Source: Prevotella sp. (GTDB lineage: Bacteria; Bacteroidota; Bacteroidia; Bacteroidales; Bacteroidaceae). From it: a DNA stretch of 64,000 nucleotides. Made by a program: the position numbers and the translations under genes. The stretch lies in assembly GCA_017478025.1 (NCBI GenBank), contig JAFVGZ010000003.1:124001-188000 (forward strand), given 5' to 3'. This document shows positions 37,745-48,372 of this stretch, piece by piece; the stretch's first letter is position 1; the number at the start of each line of letters is the position of its first letter. A model generated the notes under the pieces. It searched no databases and was not told where the DNA came from. It was given only the letters and a program-made list of their open reading frames with translations.

Positions 37745-40700
37745 ATGGAACTAAAACAAATGATGAGAAGAGCGCATCGGATGTTGGCACTGCTGACATT
37801 GCTCTTGTGCACGATGAAGGTTGCCGCTACGCAGACAGTGGTGGCCCATTGGGAGTTTACAACAGGTTACGATGTGGAGAAGAGTGGTACCACCGCCATC
37901 TACACCCCCAACACGTTAGGGTGGTCGGCGATAGCCAATACCAAGTGGACGACACAGCAGCCCTATTTCCTGCCTAACGAGTGTGGGCTGGTGCCTGAGG
38001 ACTGCAGGGTTACCGTCCATACCAGCGACGGCAAGTGGCAGGTGTGTACCAGCGGTTCTGCCCCCAATTACCACCTGCGCCTAAATACGGCCTCTATCGA
38101 CAAGTTCACGGCTAAGAGCGACTACACGGACGGCTCGAAACACGACCAGTATTTTGAGGTCTCGATGCCTACGACATCGCTGAGCAACCTGAAGCTGAAC
38201 TTCGCCATCGGCGACGGCAGCAGTTCGAGCACAAAGTTTGGAGTTGTCTACTCCGTTGATGGTGGCCAGACTTGGACCGTACTTGACGACTATACCGCTG
38301 GTGCCCACTGGAATACATGGGTTGATGCCAATTACAATCTGAATGCCGACAACAAGGAACAGCTCATCGTCCGTATGCTCATCCAGAGTGCCACGAAGAC
38401 CAGCAACTATAACCTGAAATATGTCAACATTCTGGCAGAGGACACACAGGCTCCCAAGTTGCAGAGCGTCACCCCGGCAAATGGTGATACAGGAGTGTTG
38501 CCTACGGGTAAGGTCGTCATGCTCTTCAACGAGGGTGTGCAGATGAAGTCTGATGCCAAGGCAACGCTGACTAACAACAGCACACATTCAAGTCAGCCCC
38601 TCACTCCTGTTGTTAATATTAATAAGGTTTCGTTTGCGTATGATGACCTTGACCTGAGTACCTCTTATACCCTTACGTTGCCCGCTAACTTACTCACCGA
38701 CATGGCTGGCAATGCTTACGACGAAGCAATAGTTATTACCTTCACTACTGGTGACACACGCCCAGTTCCACCTCCAGTGCTTGACAGCCACAACCGGTTG
38801 TGGTATCACCGTCCCGCCGCTTACTGGGAAGAGGCACTGCCTCTGGGCAACGGCCGACTGGGAGTTATGGTCAGTGGCAGTGTGGCTAAGGACACGTTGC
38901 AGCTGAACGAGGACACCTTCTGGGGACAGTCGCCCAACAAGAACTATAATGCCAATGCCAAGCAGGTGTTGTCACAGGTGCGGCAACTCATTTTCGGCAA
39001 AGACTATGCTGCCGCCCAAAAACTGGCTATTCCCAATTGGATGTCGCAAGCCTCACACGGTGCACAGTATCAAGCAGCCGGCTGCGTGCTCTTAGGATTT
39101 CCCGGACACCGCTATGATGACGAGGAGTCTGGACAGACCGACGGTGCAGTGGACGCACAGGGCTATGTGCGCTCGCTGGACATGAACAATGCTACCGCCG
39201 TTACCACCTACGTCGTGAACGGTGTCACCTATACACGTACAGTATTCACATCGCTCACCGACAATGTGACACTGATGCGTATAGAAGCCTCTGAGGCAGG
39301 AAAACTGGACTTCAACCTCTGCTTTGCAGCTCCCAGCAAGACCAATATGGAGAAGTTGGGCATCAACAAGATGACCACTGACGGCATGATTGAGGCCTCG
39401 CTCATTCCTGCCCGTGACCAGTCGGAAAATGTTAGCAACAAACTACAATGCTATACCTTTATTAAGGTAATGAACGAAGGTGGCACGCAGACCAGCACCA
39501 CACAGAACGTGATGCAGGGCGGACTTGTAGCAGCCAATACGACTGCACCTGCCATTGAGGTGAGTGGAGCCACGGCAGCCACCATCATCATCTCGTCGGC
39601 CACCAACTTCGTTAACTACAATGACATCAGCGCTGACGCAGAGGCCAAGGCACTTTTCTTAATGAACAGCTATCTGAACAGCGGTAAGAGCTTTGCCTCG
39701 GCACTGGCCGACCATGCTGCCAAATACCGTGAACAGTTTGATCGCGTCAGCCTTGACCTGGGTATGAACAGTGAGCGGGAATCGAAAGACACCGAGACTC
39801 GCATCAAGGAGTTCCGCTCCGTAGGAGGCAATGATCCGGGCTTGATAGCCAACTACTTCCAGTTTGGTCGCTATCTGCTCATCTCCTCCTCACAGCCTGG
39901 CACCCAGCCCGCCAACCTGCAGGGCATTTGGAACCCCAACGCCCGCCAGTATCCGGCATGGGACTCGAAGTATACGTCGAATATCAACGTCGAGATGAAC
40001 TACTGGCCCGCCGAGGTGGCTAACCTCTCGGAGTGTCACAACCCGTTCATTGAGATGGTGAAGGATGTCAGCATCACGGGGGCCGAGACGGCTCAGCAGA
40101 TGTATGGTGCCCGTGGCTGGACGCTACACCACAATACTGACCTCTGGCGTACCACTGGTGCCGTGGACAACGGTTCTGTGGGGGTATGGCCTACCTGTAA
40201 TGCTTGGTTCTGCTCGCACCTGTGGGAGAAATACCTCTTCTCTGGTGACCAGCAGTATCTGGCCGAGGTGTACCCCGTGCTGAAGGGATGTGCTCAGTTC
40301 TTCCAGGATTTTCTGGTGAAAGACCCCAATACGGGCTACATGGTGGTATGTCCCAGCAATTCTCCTGAGAACCATCCGGGCATTGGCAGCTATACCGATG
40401 ACAACGGTAAGAACATGAACTGCGCCCTCTTCGGTGGTGTGGCTATGGATAATCAAATGGTCTATGATGTATTGAAGAACACTGCAGAGGCTGCCCGCAT
40501 CTTAGGAACCGATGCCGAACTGGCCGACCAACTGGATGCGCTGAAGGCGCAACTGACTCCCTATAAGATTGGTAAGTATGGACAGATACAGGAATGGCAG
40601 GAGGACTGGGACAAGGAAAACAACTCACACCGTCACCTGTCGCACCTCTGGGGCGCCTACCCAGGCAACCAAGTGTCTCCCTACACGAATCCCACCGTCT

Positions 40701-41488
40701 ATCAGGCCGTACATAAGTCGCTCGTGGGCCGTGGCGATGCTGCCCGTGGCTGGTCGATGGGCTGGAAGGTATGCCAATGGGCCCGTATGCTTGACGGCGA
40801 CCATGCGCTGACTATCATCAAGAACCAGTTGCGCCTGATGGACCCGAACGCTACTATGAACGATGCCGACGGAGGTACATACGCCAACATGTTCGATGCC
40901 CACGCTCCGTTCCAGATTGACGGAAACTTCGGGTGCTGTGCCGGTATCGCTGAGATGCTGTTGCAGAGTCACGCCGGCTTCATTCATCTGCTGCCAGCCC
41001 TGCCGAAAGCATGGGCCGATGGCGAGGTGAAGGGACTGCGCGCCCGTGGCGGATTTGAGGTCACCGACATGCAGTGGAAGGACGGCAAGGTGGTCAGACT
41101 GAAGGTGAAGTCGACGCTGGGCGGCAACCTGCGCCTGCGCACCGCTAACGCCCTGAAGACGGCCAACGGCACGGCACTGGCTACAGCCACCGGCGACAAC
41201 AGCAACCCGCTGATGCAGCCCTACCTGATGCCAGACCCCATCGTGGCTGATCCCTCGAAGATTCCCGCCACTAAATTGCCAGAAACTTACCTGTATGACA
41301 TTCCCACCACCGTGGGACAGGAAATAGAGCTGATTGACCTTGATGGCACTACTGCCATTCATGAGGTGTTAAGCGCCGAACAGCAGCGACCCACGACGGA
41401 TGTCGCCTATGCCCTGGACGGCCGTCGCGTCAGCAACAGCTATAAAGGGCTGGTCGTTGTGGGCGGTCGGAAATACGTTCGCAATTAA
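37745..41488 (+). CDS. Secreted GH95 family glycosidase (alpha-L-fucosidase or alpha-L-galactosidase)
   Basis: A 1247-residue exported enzyme. Order: signal peptide (about 1-29), a jelly-roll-like region, an SbsA-type Ig-like domain (about 233-335), the GH95 catalytic region (about 345-1140) and a C-terminal tail. Family motifs seen are [34 protein letters not shown] (about 745, the paired asparagines), SPEN near 875 (acid) and [12 protein letters not shown] near 1058 (base). GH95 removes terminal alpha-L-fucose or L-galactose from plant and host glycans; substrate cannot be settled here. The tail (ALDGRRVS…[10 protein letters not shown]) resembles tails of Prevotella surface proteins. The pectin esterase follows after 28 bases. 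Confidence 0.9.
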   Translation: MELKQMMRRAHRMLALLTLLLCTMKVAATQTVVAHWEFTTGYDVEKSGTTAIYTPNTLGWSAIANTKWTTQQPYFLPNECGLVPEDCRVTVHTSDGKWQVCTSGSAPNYHLRLNTASIDKFTAKSDYTDGSKHDQYFEVSMPTTSLSNLKLNFAIGDGSSSSTKFGVVYSVDGGQTWTVLDDYTAGAHWNTWVDANYNLNADNKEQLIVRMLIQSATKTSNYNLKYVNILAEDTQAPKLQSVTPANGDTGVLPTGKVVMLFNEGVQMKSDAKATLTNNSTHSSQPLTPVVNINKVSFAYDDLDLSTSYTLTLPANLLTDMAGNAYDEAIVITFTTGDTRPVPPPVLDSHNRLWYHRPAAYWEEALPLGNGRLGVMVSGSVAKDTLQLNEDTFWGQSPNKNYNANAKQVLSQVRQLIFGKDYAAAQKLAIPNWMSQASHGAQYQAAGCVLLGFPGHRYDDEESGQTDGAVDAQGYVRSLDMNNATAVTTYVVNGVTYTRTVFTSLTDNVTLMRIEASEAGKLDFNLCFAAPSKTNMEKLGINKMTTDGMIEASLIPARDQSENVSNKLQCYTFIKVMNEGGTQTSTTQNVMQGGLVAANTTAPAIEVSGATAATIIISSATNFVNYNDISADAEAKALFLMNSYLNSGKSFASALADHAAKYREQFDRVSLDLGMNSERESKDTETRIKEFRSVGGNDPGLIANYFQFGRYLLISSSQPGTQPANLQGIWNPNARQYPAWDSKYTSNINVEMNYWPAEVANLSECHNPFIEMVKDVSITGAETAQQMYGARGWTLHHNTDLWRTTGAVDNGSVGVWPTCNAWFCSHLWEKYLFSGDQQYLAEVYPVLKGCAQFFQDFLVKDPNTGYMVVCPSNSPENHPGIGSYTDDNGKNMNCALFGGVAMDNQMVYDVLKNTAEAARILGTDAELADQLDALKAQLTPYKIGKYGQIQEWQEDWDKENNSHRHLSHLWGAYPGNQVSPYTNPTVYQAVHKSLVGRGDAARGWSMGWKVCQWARMLDGDHALTIIKNQLRLMDPNATMNDADGGTYANMFDAHAPFQIDGNFGCCAGIAEMLLQSHAGFIHLLPALPKAWADGEVKGLRARGGFEVTDMQWKDGKVVRLKVKSTLGGNLRLRTANALKTANGTALATATGDNSNPLMQPYLMPDPIVADPSKIPATKLPETYLYDIPTTVGQEIELIDLDGTTAIHEVLSAEQQRPTTDVAYALDGRRVSNSYKGLVVVGGRKYVRN

Positions 41489-41516
41489 GTAAAACACTAT
41501 AACCAAACTTAATACA

Positions 41517-44500
41517 ATGATGAAAAAACAATTATTGAGAAGCGTCATGGCATCCTTTGCCCTGCTGGCAGGGATGGCGCAGACGCATGCAGAGCAGGTG
41601 ACGCTGGCGGCGTGGGACTTTGCTAACGATGTGAAGTACACCGCATCGGCTACCGACGGCGGCAAGACGTACTATACCGCCTCAGCCAACACAAAGGAGA
41701 ACATGGAGTACAGTTTCTCCGCCCAGCAGCCCTTCTTCTATCCTACATCGGGGGCACTGACCAACGGTACGCTGACCATCTGGTCGAGCGACACCAACAA
41801 AAAATGGTACATCTCCAACTTCAACAACGGTGCACTGCGCATGTATACTGCATCGCCGAAAGTGATAACAAACCCCACCGATGCCGCCCAGCACTACAAT
41901 TATGCAGAGGTGGAACTGTCGGCCGCGGGCTACAAGAACCTGCAGTTCTCGTGTCGCATGTCGGGTAACAACAGCAGGACACTGCCCGTCTATGTACTGG
42001 TGTCCACCGACGGTGGTGCCACATGGCTGCCATCCAGTACGCTGAACAGTACCGGCAGCAGCTGGAGCAACTTCAACGAGACTAAAGCCGCTCTGGCCGT
42101 CGACGGCCAGAGCAGTGTAAAGGTGCGCGCCCTGATAGGCTACGACGCAGGAGCCACTGGCGACATGTATCTGAACAGCTTCAAGGTGACGGGTGAGGCT
42201 CTTGGCAGTGATGCCGTCTATGCCCTTTCTGCCACTGCCACACCGGCCGAGGCAGGCTATGTGGCCATGTCGCCCGTAGGCACATCGGCCGTCGCTGGTA
42301 CGGAGCTGAAGTTTACGGCCAAGAACCTGTCGGGCTACCAGATTAAGGAGTGGCAGGACGGTACAGGCAATATGCTGGCCAAGACGCAAGACTATACGAC
42401 AACCGTCAGTGGCAATACCACCGTGGCAGCTGTCTTCACCACTATCGAGACCTATACGCTGACAGTCAACAAGACTGGCGACGGTGCCAAGTGGGGCGAG
42501 GTGGTCATGTCGCCGGAACCCATCAACGGCAAATACGATGCCGGTACGGAGGTGACGCTGACCGTCATTCCCAACAACGTGACCAACTTCCTGACTTGGG
42601 AAGACAACAGTGCCGCACTGAGCCGCGTGGTCACCGTCAATGGCAATACGGAGGTGACTGCCACGTTCGATGTCATCCCGTTCATCGTGGCATGGGACTT
42701 CAACAACGACAAGAATACGTCGCGCGGCAACCGTGAGGCCGACTATGCCTTTGCCACCGACAACACCGGTGTCATGCTGTTCTATCAGGGAGCCAACTGT
42801 GCCAGCACCAACTGGGGCAGCGGCAAGGCCTCCTTCGGCGGTCGCCAGCTGTGGGCAGCACGCCGCTACACCGACTACAGCAAGGACGAACAGATTCCGC
42901 GCGCCTTCGTGGCCTCGTTCAGCGTAAAGGATTACGACCTGATTAAGATTCACAGCCTCGTGGCCGCCAACAACAACTGCGTGCGCGAACGTCAGCTGCT
43001 GCAGTTGAGCACTACCAGCAGCACTGAGGGCTTCACCACTCTCAAAACGCTGACCCTTTCTGAAAACCCCAGCAGCGAGTGGGTCAATATGGACTATGAA
43101 CTGGACACCAAGGCCATCGACGGCATGGTGTACATCCGCTGGATAGAAGACGAGACGAGTGACTTCTTCGACGGTGGCAACCACAGCAGTACCGAGGGTT
43201 TCTACTTGGCCGACGTCATCATCTTTGCTGACCAAACAGCTGCAGACGACACAGAGGCTCCACAGCTTGTCAGCAGCTCGCCCGCAGAGGGCAGCACCAG
43301 CGCTTCGGCACGCGGCAACATCGTGCTCAGCTTCAACGAGCGTGTCAAGGCCGGTACGGGCAGCGTCACGCTGAATGGTGAAACGCTTAACGGATCTTTC
43401 GGCAGCAAGAGCGTCACCTATGCTTACCACGGACTTTCCTACGGCCAGCAGTACACGTTGAGCATCGGGGTCGATGCCATCACAGACCTCAGCGGCAATG
43501 CCTTCCCCGCACGTGACATTTCATTCACCGTGATGGCACGTCCGCAGCCCTCAGCCAAAGTGTTTGATGCCGTGGTGGCAAAAGACGGCACTGGCGACTA
43601 CAAGACTGTGCAGGAAGCCATCGACGCGGCTCCCACAGGGCGCATCGCCCCTTGGCTCATCTTCGTCAAGAACGGCACCTACGAGGAACTGGTGACCATT
43701 CCTGAGAGCAAGCCCTTCATACATCTTATCGGTCAGGATAAAGAGAAGACCGTCATCTGCTACTGGATAAACAACGGTGGTGCGAACGACATCGGTTGGG
43801 AATACTCCACCAACAACCCCAATTCCAAAACCTACGGCAAGCAAGGGGTGGTACAGGTAAACAGCACCGACTTCTATACCGAGAACATCTCCTACATTGA
43901 CAGCTATGGCGTGGAGCGTCAGGCAGGTCCCATGGGCCTGGCCATGAGCAGCCGCAACGACCGTCAGGCCTTCAACAACTGCCAGTTCCGCTCTTATCAG
44001 GACACATGGTATACCGATGTACGCAACAGTAGTGCCCGCCAGTATGTCAACAACTGTCTCATTGAGGGTGCCGTGGACTTCTACTATGGTGCTGGCGACA
44101 ACTACGTTGAGAATAGCACCTTCCGTCTGGCCCGTGAAGGCAGCGTCATTGTGGCCCCCTGCCATCAGGCTGGTACCAAGTGGGGCTATGTCATGGTCAA
44201 CAACGTCATCGACGGTAAGGACGGCGCCAATAAGCTGGGGCGTGCCTGGCAGAACCAGCCGATGGCCGTATGGATTAACACAACACTGAAGACAACGATT
44301 GCTCCTGAGGGATGGAGCGAGTGGCACATTGCCCCCAAGCTCTTCGCCGAGTATAACACCATGGATGCCGACGGACAGTCTGTAGACCTGAACAACCGCC
44401 GCACGACCTATAAGGTAGACGATGACAAACTGGCTCCTGGCGAGACCAGTCCCGTAACCCGACAGGCGATACTCAGTGCCGAAGAGGCTGCCAGATATAC

Positions 44501-44924
44501 CTACGAGGCCGTCACATCAGGCAATGACGACTGGAACCCGCGTAAGTTCTTTGAGCCTGTAGAGGCACCGGTTGAGGTCGTCTATGCCAACGGAAAACTG
44601 ACATGGAAAGCTGTCCCATACGCCATCTGCTATCTGGTGATGGATGCTGAAGGCAACGTGGTGGGAATGACCAAGGATGCTGCGTATGCTATTGCCGAGG
44701 CAGGTACTTACACCCTCCGCTCTGTCAATGAGTATGGCAGCTTAGGTGAGAGCACCAATTTTGAAGTGACCGAAACCATGACAACTGGTATTCATGCCGA
44801 AAAGATCATTCAGGTCCCTTTCGGTGAGACTCAGGTCTATGACCTGCAGGGCCGCAAGATGGCCGACGGCCAGCTGCAGCGCGGCATCTACTTATTGAAT
44901 GGTAGAAAAATGATTGTCAGGTAA
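41517..44924 (+). CDS. Secreted multidomain pectin methylesterase (CE8)
   Basis: An 1135-residue exported protein. A signal peptide (about 1-27) is followed by a jelly-roll-like region, two InlB-type repeats (about 240-385), a second jelly-roll region, an SbsA-type Ig-like domain (about 580-675) and the CE8 beta helix (about 684-1000). CE8 residues are Gln828 (SYQDTWY), Asp853 (GAVDFYYGAG) and Arg908 (LGRAWQ). The tail (YDLQGRKM…GIYLLNGRKMIVR) is like that of the GH95 partner. It removes methyl esters from pectin, exposing it to lyases. Together with GH95 it suggests pectin or rhamnogalacturonan use, but no SusC/SusD pair is present. Confidence 0.9.
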   Translation: MMKKQLLRSVMASFALLAGMAQTHAEQVTLAAWDFANDVKYTASATDGGKTYYTASANTKENMEYSFSAQQPFFYPTSGALTNGTLTIWSSDTNKKWYISNFNNGALRMYTASPKVITNPTDAAQHYNYAEVELSAAGYKNLQFSCRMSGNNSRTLPVYVLVSTDGGATWLPSSTLNSTGSSWSNFNETKAALAVDGQSSVKVRALIGYDAGATGDMYLNSFKVTGEALGSDAVYALSATATPAEAGYVAMSPVGTSAVAGTELKFTAKNLSGYQIKEWQDGTGNMLAKTQDYTTTVSGNTTVAAVFTTIETYTLTVNKTGDGAKWGEVVMSPEPINGKYDAGTEVTLTVIPNNVTNFLTWEDNSAALSRVVTVNGNTEVTATFDVIPFIVAWDFNNDKNTSRGNREADYAFATDNTGVMLFYQGANCASTNWGSGKASFGGRQLWAARRYTDYSKDEQIPRAFVASFSVKDYDLIKIHSLVAANNNCVRERQLLQLSTTSSTEGFTTLKTLTLSENPSSEWVNMDYELDTKAIDGMVYIRWIEDETSDFFDGGNHSSTEGFYLADVIIFADQTAADDTEAPQLVSSSPAEGSTSASARGNIVLSFNERVKAGTGSVTLNGETLNGSFGSKSVTYAYHGLSYGQQYTLSIGVDAITDLSGNAFPARDISFTVMARPQPSAKVFDAVVAKDGTGDYKTVQEAIDAAPTGRIAPWLIFVKNGTYEELVTIPESKPFIHLIGQDKEKTVICYWINNGGANDIGWEYSTNNPNSKTYGKQGVVQVNSTDFYTENISYIDSYGVERQAGPMGLAMSSRNDRQAFNNCQFRSYQDTWYTDVRNSSARQYVNNCLIEGAVDFYYGAGDNYVENSTFRLAREGSVIVAPCHQAGTKWGYVMVNNVIDGKDGANKLGRAWQNQPMAVWINTTLKTTIAPEGWSEWHIAPKLFAEYNTMDADGQSVDLNNRRTTYKVDDDKLAPGETSPVTRQAILSAEEAARYTYEAVTSGNDDWNPRKFFEPVEAPVEVVYANGKLTWKAVPYAICYLVMDAEGNVVGMTKDAAYAIAEAGTYTLRSVNEYGSLGESTNFEVTETMTTGIHAEKIIQVPFGETQVYDLQGRKMADGQLQRGIYLLNGRKMIVR

Positions 44925-44935
44925 CTCCCCTCCTC

Positions 44936-47344
44936 TCAAGACTTCTGGAACTCGGTAGGTGTCATGCCTGTGAGTTTCTTGAAGCACTTGCTGAAGTATT
45001 TGGGATCAGAGAATCCGCTGCGGTAGGCTACGTCTGCAACATAGACGTCAGGCTGCCGCAGCAGTTCTTTTGCCCGTTCGATGCGCTGGTTCAGCAGGTA
45101 GTTGTTGGGCGACGTGTTGAAGACGCTCTTCATGCGGGCAAATAGCAGCGTACGGCTAATGGCCATCGCCTGGGCAAAGTCCTGCATCGAGAGGTTGGAG
45201 TCGCCTAAGTGTGCGGTGACGAATGTCTTCACTCGCTCGGCGAACAGGCGGTCTTCCTCGCTCTCGACGACCTCTACCGGCTCTACTTTCTCTACTGCTT
45301 CCTTGATGGACAGCAACTCTCGGATGCGCTCGCTCATCACTTCGATGCGCTGGTTGCTGGTCAGGCGGATGTCCTTGATTTCGTTTTGCAACCGGCGGAT
45401 GTAACGCACGACGCGATAGATGCCGATGACCAACAACGTCAGCAGCAGACCGTAGAGCATCCATGCCCACGGCGTCTCGTGGAAGGCGGCACGACGGTGG
45501 ATGGTCAATGTTTGCTCGTTGTCAACCCAAACACCGTCGCCATTGGTGGAGCGCAGGTGCAGTCGGAAGGTACCAGCGGGAATGTCGGGCAGGGTGATGT
45601 GATTGTCGGTAATATAACTCCAACGGTTGTCCATACCTTCGATGCGATAGGCATAGGTGATTGGCACATTCTTGTTGAAGTCGAGGGCCGCAAACTGAAT
45701 GGTGAGGCTGCGCTCGTCGGATGACAGCCTGATGTCGGAAGGGCAGTCGAAGACAAGGGGAGGCTGGTAGCTGCTCTTCTGCATTTCCTGCGGGCTGACG
45801 CTCAGCACGCCTTGTGTAGTGCCAAAGAGTAAACTGCCCTCATCAGAATCTTTTTGAGAAGAGACGAAAACGGGCTTTGTCTCTAACAGTTTGAAGTGTT
45901 CGCCTAACGTACCACGGGTGTAGTTGGTGACCGTGCTGTCGCTCAGCGAAAAGCAGCTGATGGAGGTCTGCGAGACGATGTAGAGTCCGTGGTCAGGTTT
46001 GAAGAACAGGCTCAGACACACGTCGGAGGGCAGGCCCTGGTCGGTGGTGAAGGTGTTGAAAGGGGTGCGGTCGCTCAGCAACTGCCGGTCGTCAGTCAGA
46101 CAGAACCCGCCGCCACTGGTGGCAATGGCTACCGTATGGTCACGAAGAGGCTCAATGTCCACTACCCAGTTGTAGCTAAGCGACGCGGCATCGTCAGGCC
46201 GGCGGCAATGATGCCAGAACTTCATGTCTCGGGGGCTTTCCTCCAGCGAACAAGTGTAGAGCCCGTTCAGCGTGCCTGCCATCAACACCTGTTCTGGGGT
46301 AATGTACAGACAGCGCATCTTGTTGCTCTCCTCGTCGGCCGGCCACCCTGACAGACCATTGTCTCTATGCACGAATACGTCGTGCCAGTCGTGCTGTTGG
46401 CGCAAGTCGTACATGTTCAACCCTCCTTTGTAGGTGGCAATCCAAAGACGCTGCTGACGGTCTTCGACTATGTCGTAGATGTTGTTGCAACTCAGGCTGT
46501 TGGGGTCGCTCTCGTCATGAATGTAACGCTTGACAATGTAGCCTTCTCCCGTTTCCGAGGCTATGAGCCGTGTCAGCCCCTCCGGCTTCGCCCCTAACCA
46601 CAGGTCACCCCGTGAGTCTTCGAGGATGCAGTAAACATTCTGTCCGAAAGCGACGGGCGCCGTTGACAGTTCTCCTTTCGGCGTGAGGAACCTGTCACCA
46701 ACATGGACATACCCATTCTTGTCAGCCACCCATGTACGCCCTTTTTTGTCAACATAAAGGCAGCGCACCTCCTCCTCGGCGGCCTCCGAGAATTTCACGG
46801 GCTGCAAGGGCTTGGCACCAAACCATACGCGATAGAGGCCGCTGTGCGTATCGACCCAGATGCCCCCTTGACGGTCTACCAACAGGATGCTGGTATAGAC
46901 ATTGGCGAACTGGGGCAGGCTTTTCAGCTTTGCCAAGGTGGCATCGTCAGCCTTGTATGGCCGTGGCCGCTGGCTGTAGTCACCATCGGTCTGTTCGAAG
47001 CGTCGCGTTTTGCGATGAAACACGAATATTAGACTGTCATTGGTGGTACACTCTAAGTCGTGGTCGGGCAGCTCGCGGATGCTGCCAATGCGATTGGTAC
47101 GCAGCGGACTGTTGTCGCCAGGCCGCATGCGATAGTTCTGGAAGCGGTAGCCATCGTATCGGCATAGTCCGTTCCACGTGCCAATCCATACGTATCCGTC
47201 ATGGTCCTGTACGGCACAAGACACAATGTCCTGGCCATACCCCTCAGCCTCACTGAAATGGGTGATTCGAACCTCCACACTTCCTTGAGCCCTAATAAAG
47301 GTTATAATAAAAAAAGTAGTGATGATAGTCAGTAGTCGTTTCAT
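44936..47344 (-). CDS. Membrane one-component AraC regulator with beta-propeller sensor
   Basis: An 802-residue protein from the ATG at 47344, which begins a signal sequence (MKRLLTIITTFFIITFIRAQ); a longer frame upstream is rejected for that reason. A periplasmic sensor of Reg_prop propeller repeats (DGYVWIGTWNGLCRYDG, GGIWVDTHSGLYRV) and a Y_Y_Y domain (about 540-620) precedes one membrane helix (626-648), a 45-residue linker and an AraC DNA-binding domain (697-802, ending GMTPTEFQKS). The histidine kinase and receiver domains of hybrid two-component regulators are missing. It is convergent with the pectin esterase, 12 bases away, and likely controls that operon in response to an oligosaccharide. 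Confidence 0.85.
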   Translation of the reverse strand: MKRLLTIITTFFIITFIRAQGSVEVRITHFSEAEGYGQDIVSCAVQDHDGYVWIGTWNGLCRYDGYRFQNYRMRPGDNSPLRTNRIGSIRELPDHDLECTTNDSLIFVFHRKTRRFEQTDGDYSQRPRPYKADDATLAKLKSLPQFANVYTSILLVDRQGGIWVDTHSGLYRVWFGAKPLQPVKFSEAAEEEVRCLYVDKKGRTWVADKNGYVHVGDRFLTPKGELSTAPVAFGQNVYCILEDSRGDLWLGAKPEGLTRLIASETGEGYIVKRYIHDESDPNSLSCNNIYDIVEDRQQRLWIATYKGGLNMYDLRQQHDWHDVFVHRDNGLSGWPADEESNKMRCLYITPEQVLMAGTLNGLYTCSLEESPRDMKFWHHCRRPDDAASLSYNWVVDIEPLRDHTVAIATSGGGFCLTDDRQLLSDRTPFNTFTTDQGLPSDVCLSLFFKPDHGLYIVSQTSISCFSLSDSTVTNYTRGTLGEHFKLLETKPVFVSSQKDSDEGSLLFGTTQGVLSVSPQEMQKSSYQPPLVFDCPSDIRLSSDERSLTIQFAALDFNKNVPITYAYRIEGMDNRWSYITDNHITLPDIPAGTFRLHLRSTNGDGVWVDNEQTLTIHRRAAFHETPWAWMLYGLLLTLLVIGIYRVVRYIRRLQNEIKDIRLTSNQRIEVMSERIRELLSIKEAVEKVEPVEVVESEEDRLFAERVKTFVTAHLGDSNLSMQDFAQAMAISRTLLFARMKSVFNTSPNNYLLNQRIERAKELLRQPDVYVADVAYRSGFSDPKYFSKCFKKLTGMTPTEFQKS

Positions 47345-47355
47345 GGTTGCAGTCG

Positions 47356-48243
47356 CTAATATCTGATTTTGAAGTAATCCAACAGGGCTTTGTAGCTGTC
47401 CTGAGCCGTGAGGCAGGTGTCTGTCAGGTATCCATTTGTGTTTCCCCATTCACGGAGCCCACGATAGTAGAACATTTTCAGTTCGTCAGTAATGATAAAA
47501 GGTACATGATGGTTGGCGAGACACTCCTTGAACATTAGTAAACGCCCCACACGACCGTTCCCATCTTGGAAAGGATGAATAGTTTCGAAGCGCACATGAA
47601 AGTCGAGAATGTCTTCAAAGCTGTGTGCTTTTTGTATATTGTAGCTTTTCAGCAGTGCCTTCATCTCGCGGTGTACATCTTCAGGTTGGGTAGTTTCCAT
47701 ACCGCCTACCTCATTGGGTAAGCGTTTGTATTCTCCAACGACAAACCAGTCTTTCCGACTATCGGACGTGCCAGTCTTCAACAGTAGATGCAACTGTTTT
47801 ATGAACTCTTCTGTAAGTTTCTCCTCTGCATGATCAATGATATAGTCGATGCAGCGAAAGTGATTGACTGTCTCTACTACATCATCCACGTTAATTGCTT
47901 CGTCAGTAATACCAATGGTGTTCATTTCGAAAATATAACGCGTCTGGTCGTGGGTCAACCGGCTCCCCTCAATATGATTCGAGTTATAGGTCAGATCAAT
48001 CTGAGTGCGGTGATAGATGCCCCCCTTAAGCTTGCTGGCCTTCTGTTCTCTGAGCGCATAAAGTAGTGGTGAAATCTTAGTTCTTAACGTTTTCCGTTCC
48101 GGTAAGATCGCATCGGCAGGAATGTTCCATGTCTTTCCTGTCAAGAAGGCTCCTTCTATCTTTTCGCTGGCACAATAGTTGCGTGCTGTTCGCTCTGAAA
48201 TGCCGAACTTCTCTGCAAACTGACTGACTGATATAAACTCCAT
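47356..48243 (-). CDS. Fic family AMP-transferase with N-terminal excisionase-like HTH
   Basis: A 295-residue Fic protein. The catalytic motif HPFQDGNGRVGR lies at 223-234 and is intact, so it should transfer AMP (or a related group) to a protein target. The inhibitory motif [ST]xxxE[GN] is present as Ser88 to Gly93 before the Fic core, a class II, self-inhibited arrangement. Residues 1-46 resemble excisionase/MerR-like helix-turn-helix domains (SVSQFAEKFGISERTARNYC…GKTWNIPADA). It ends 11 bases before the AraC regulator start, in the same direction, so the two are probably cotranscribed. An inverted repeat surrounds its promoter. Confidence 0.9.
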   Translation of the reverse strand: MEFISVSQFAEKFGISERTARNYCASEKIEGAFLTGKTWNIPADAILPERKTLRTKISPLLYALREQKASKLKGGIYHRTQIDLTYNSNHIEGSRLTHDQTRYIFEMNTIGITDEAINVDDVVETVNHFRCIDYIIDHAEEKLTEEFIKQLHLLLKTGTSDSRKDWFVVGEYKRLPNEVGGMETTQPEDVHREMKALLKSYNIQKAHSFEDILDFHVRFETIHPFQDGNGRVGRLLMFKECLANHHVPFIITDELKMFYYRGLREWGNTNGYLTDTCLTAQDSYKALLDYFKIRY

Positions 48244-48253
48244 ATTCTTTGTC

Positions 48254-48308
48254 TATCGGCAAACTTTTCCACCGATTTCGCCTACAAAGATACTACTTTT
48301 TGCCGATA
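48254..48308 (-). promoter_or_regulatory. fic promoter inside an inverted repeat
   Basis: On the minus strand the -7 box is TATCTTTG (48285-48292), about 40 bases before the fic start. A perfect 10-base inverted repeat, TATCGGCAAA (48254-48263) and TTTGCCGATA (48299-48308), flanks it symmetrically. This is a candidate operator, perhaps for the HTH domain of Fic itself. Confidence 0.6.
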
Positions 48309-48327
48309 CTGGCAAGTTCTGGGGCAA

Positions 48328-48372
48328 AAAAACAAAGAGAAACCAAAAAGACAATGGTTTCTCTTTGTTTTT
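48328..48372 (-). terminator. Strong hairpin terminator upstream of fic
   Basis: AAACAAAGAGAAACCA (48330-48345) pairs with 48355-48370, extendable to 18 pairs, with a 9-base loop and a T-run on the minus strand side (48326-48330). It would end transcripts coming from higher coordinates before the fic promoter. T's also follow on the plus strand. Confidence 0.75.

Noticed and set aside
41682..43430. 582-codon ORF antisense to the pectin esterase
   Set aside because: Long only because the region is GC-rich; the product resembles no family and the sense gene has clear domains.
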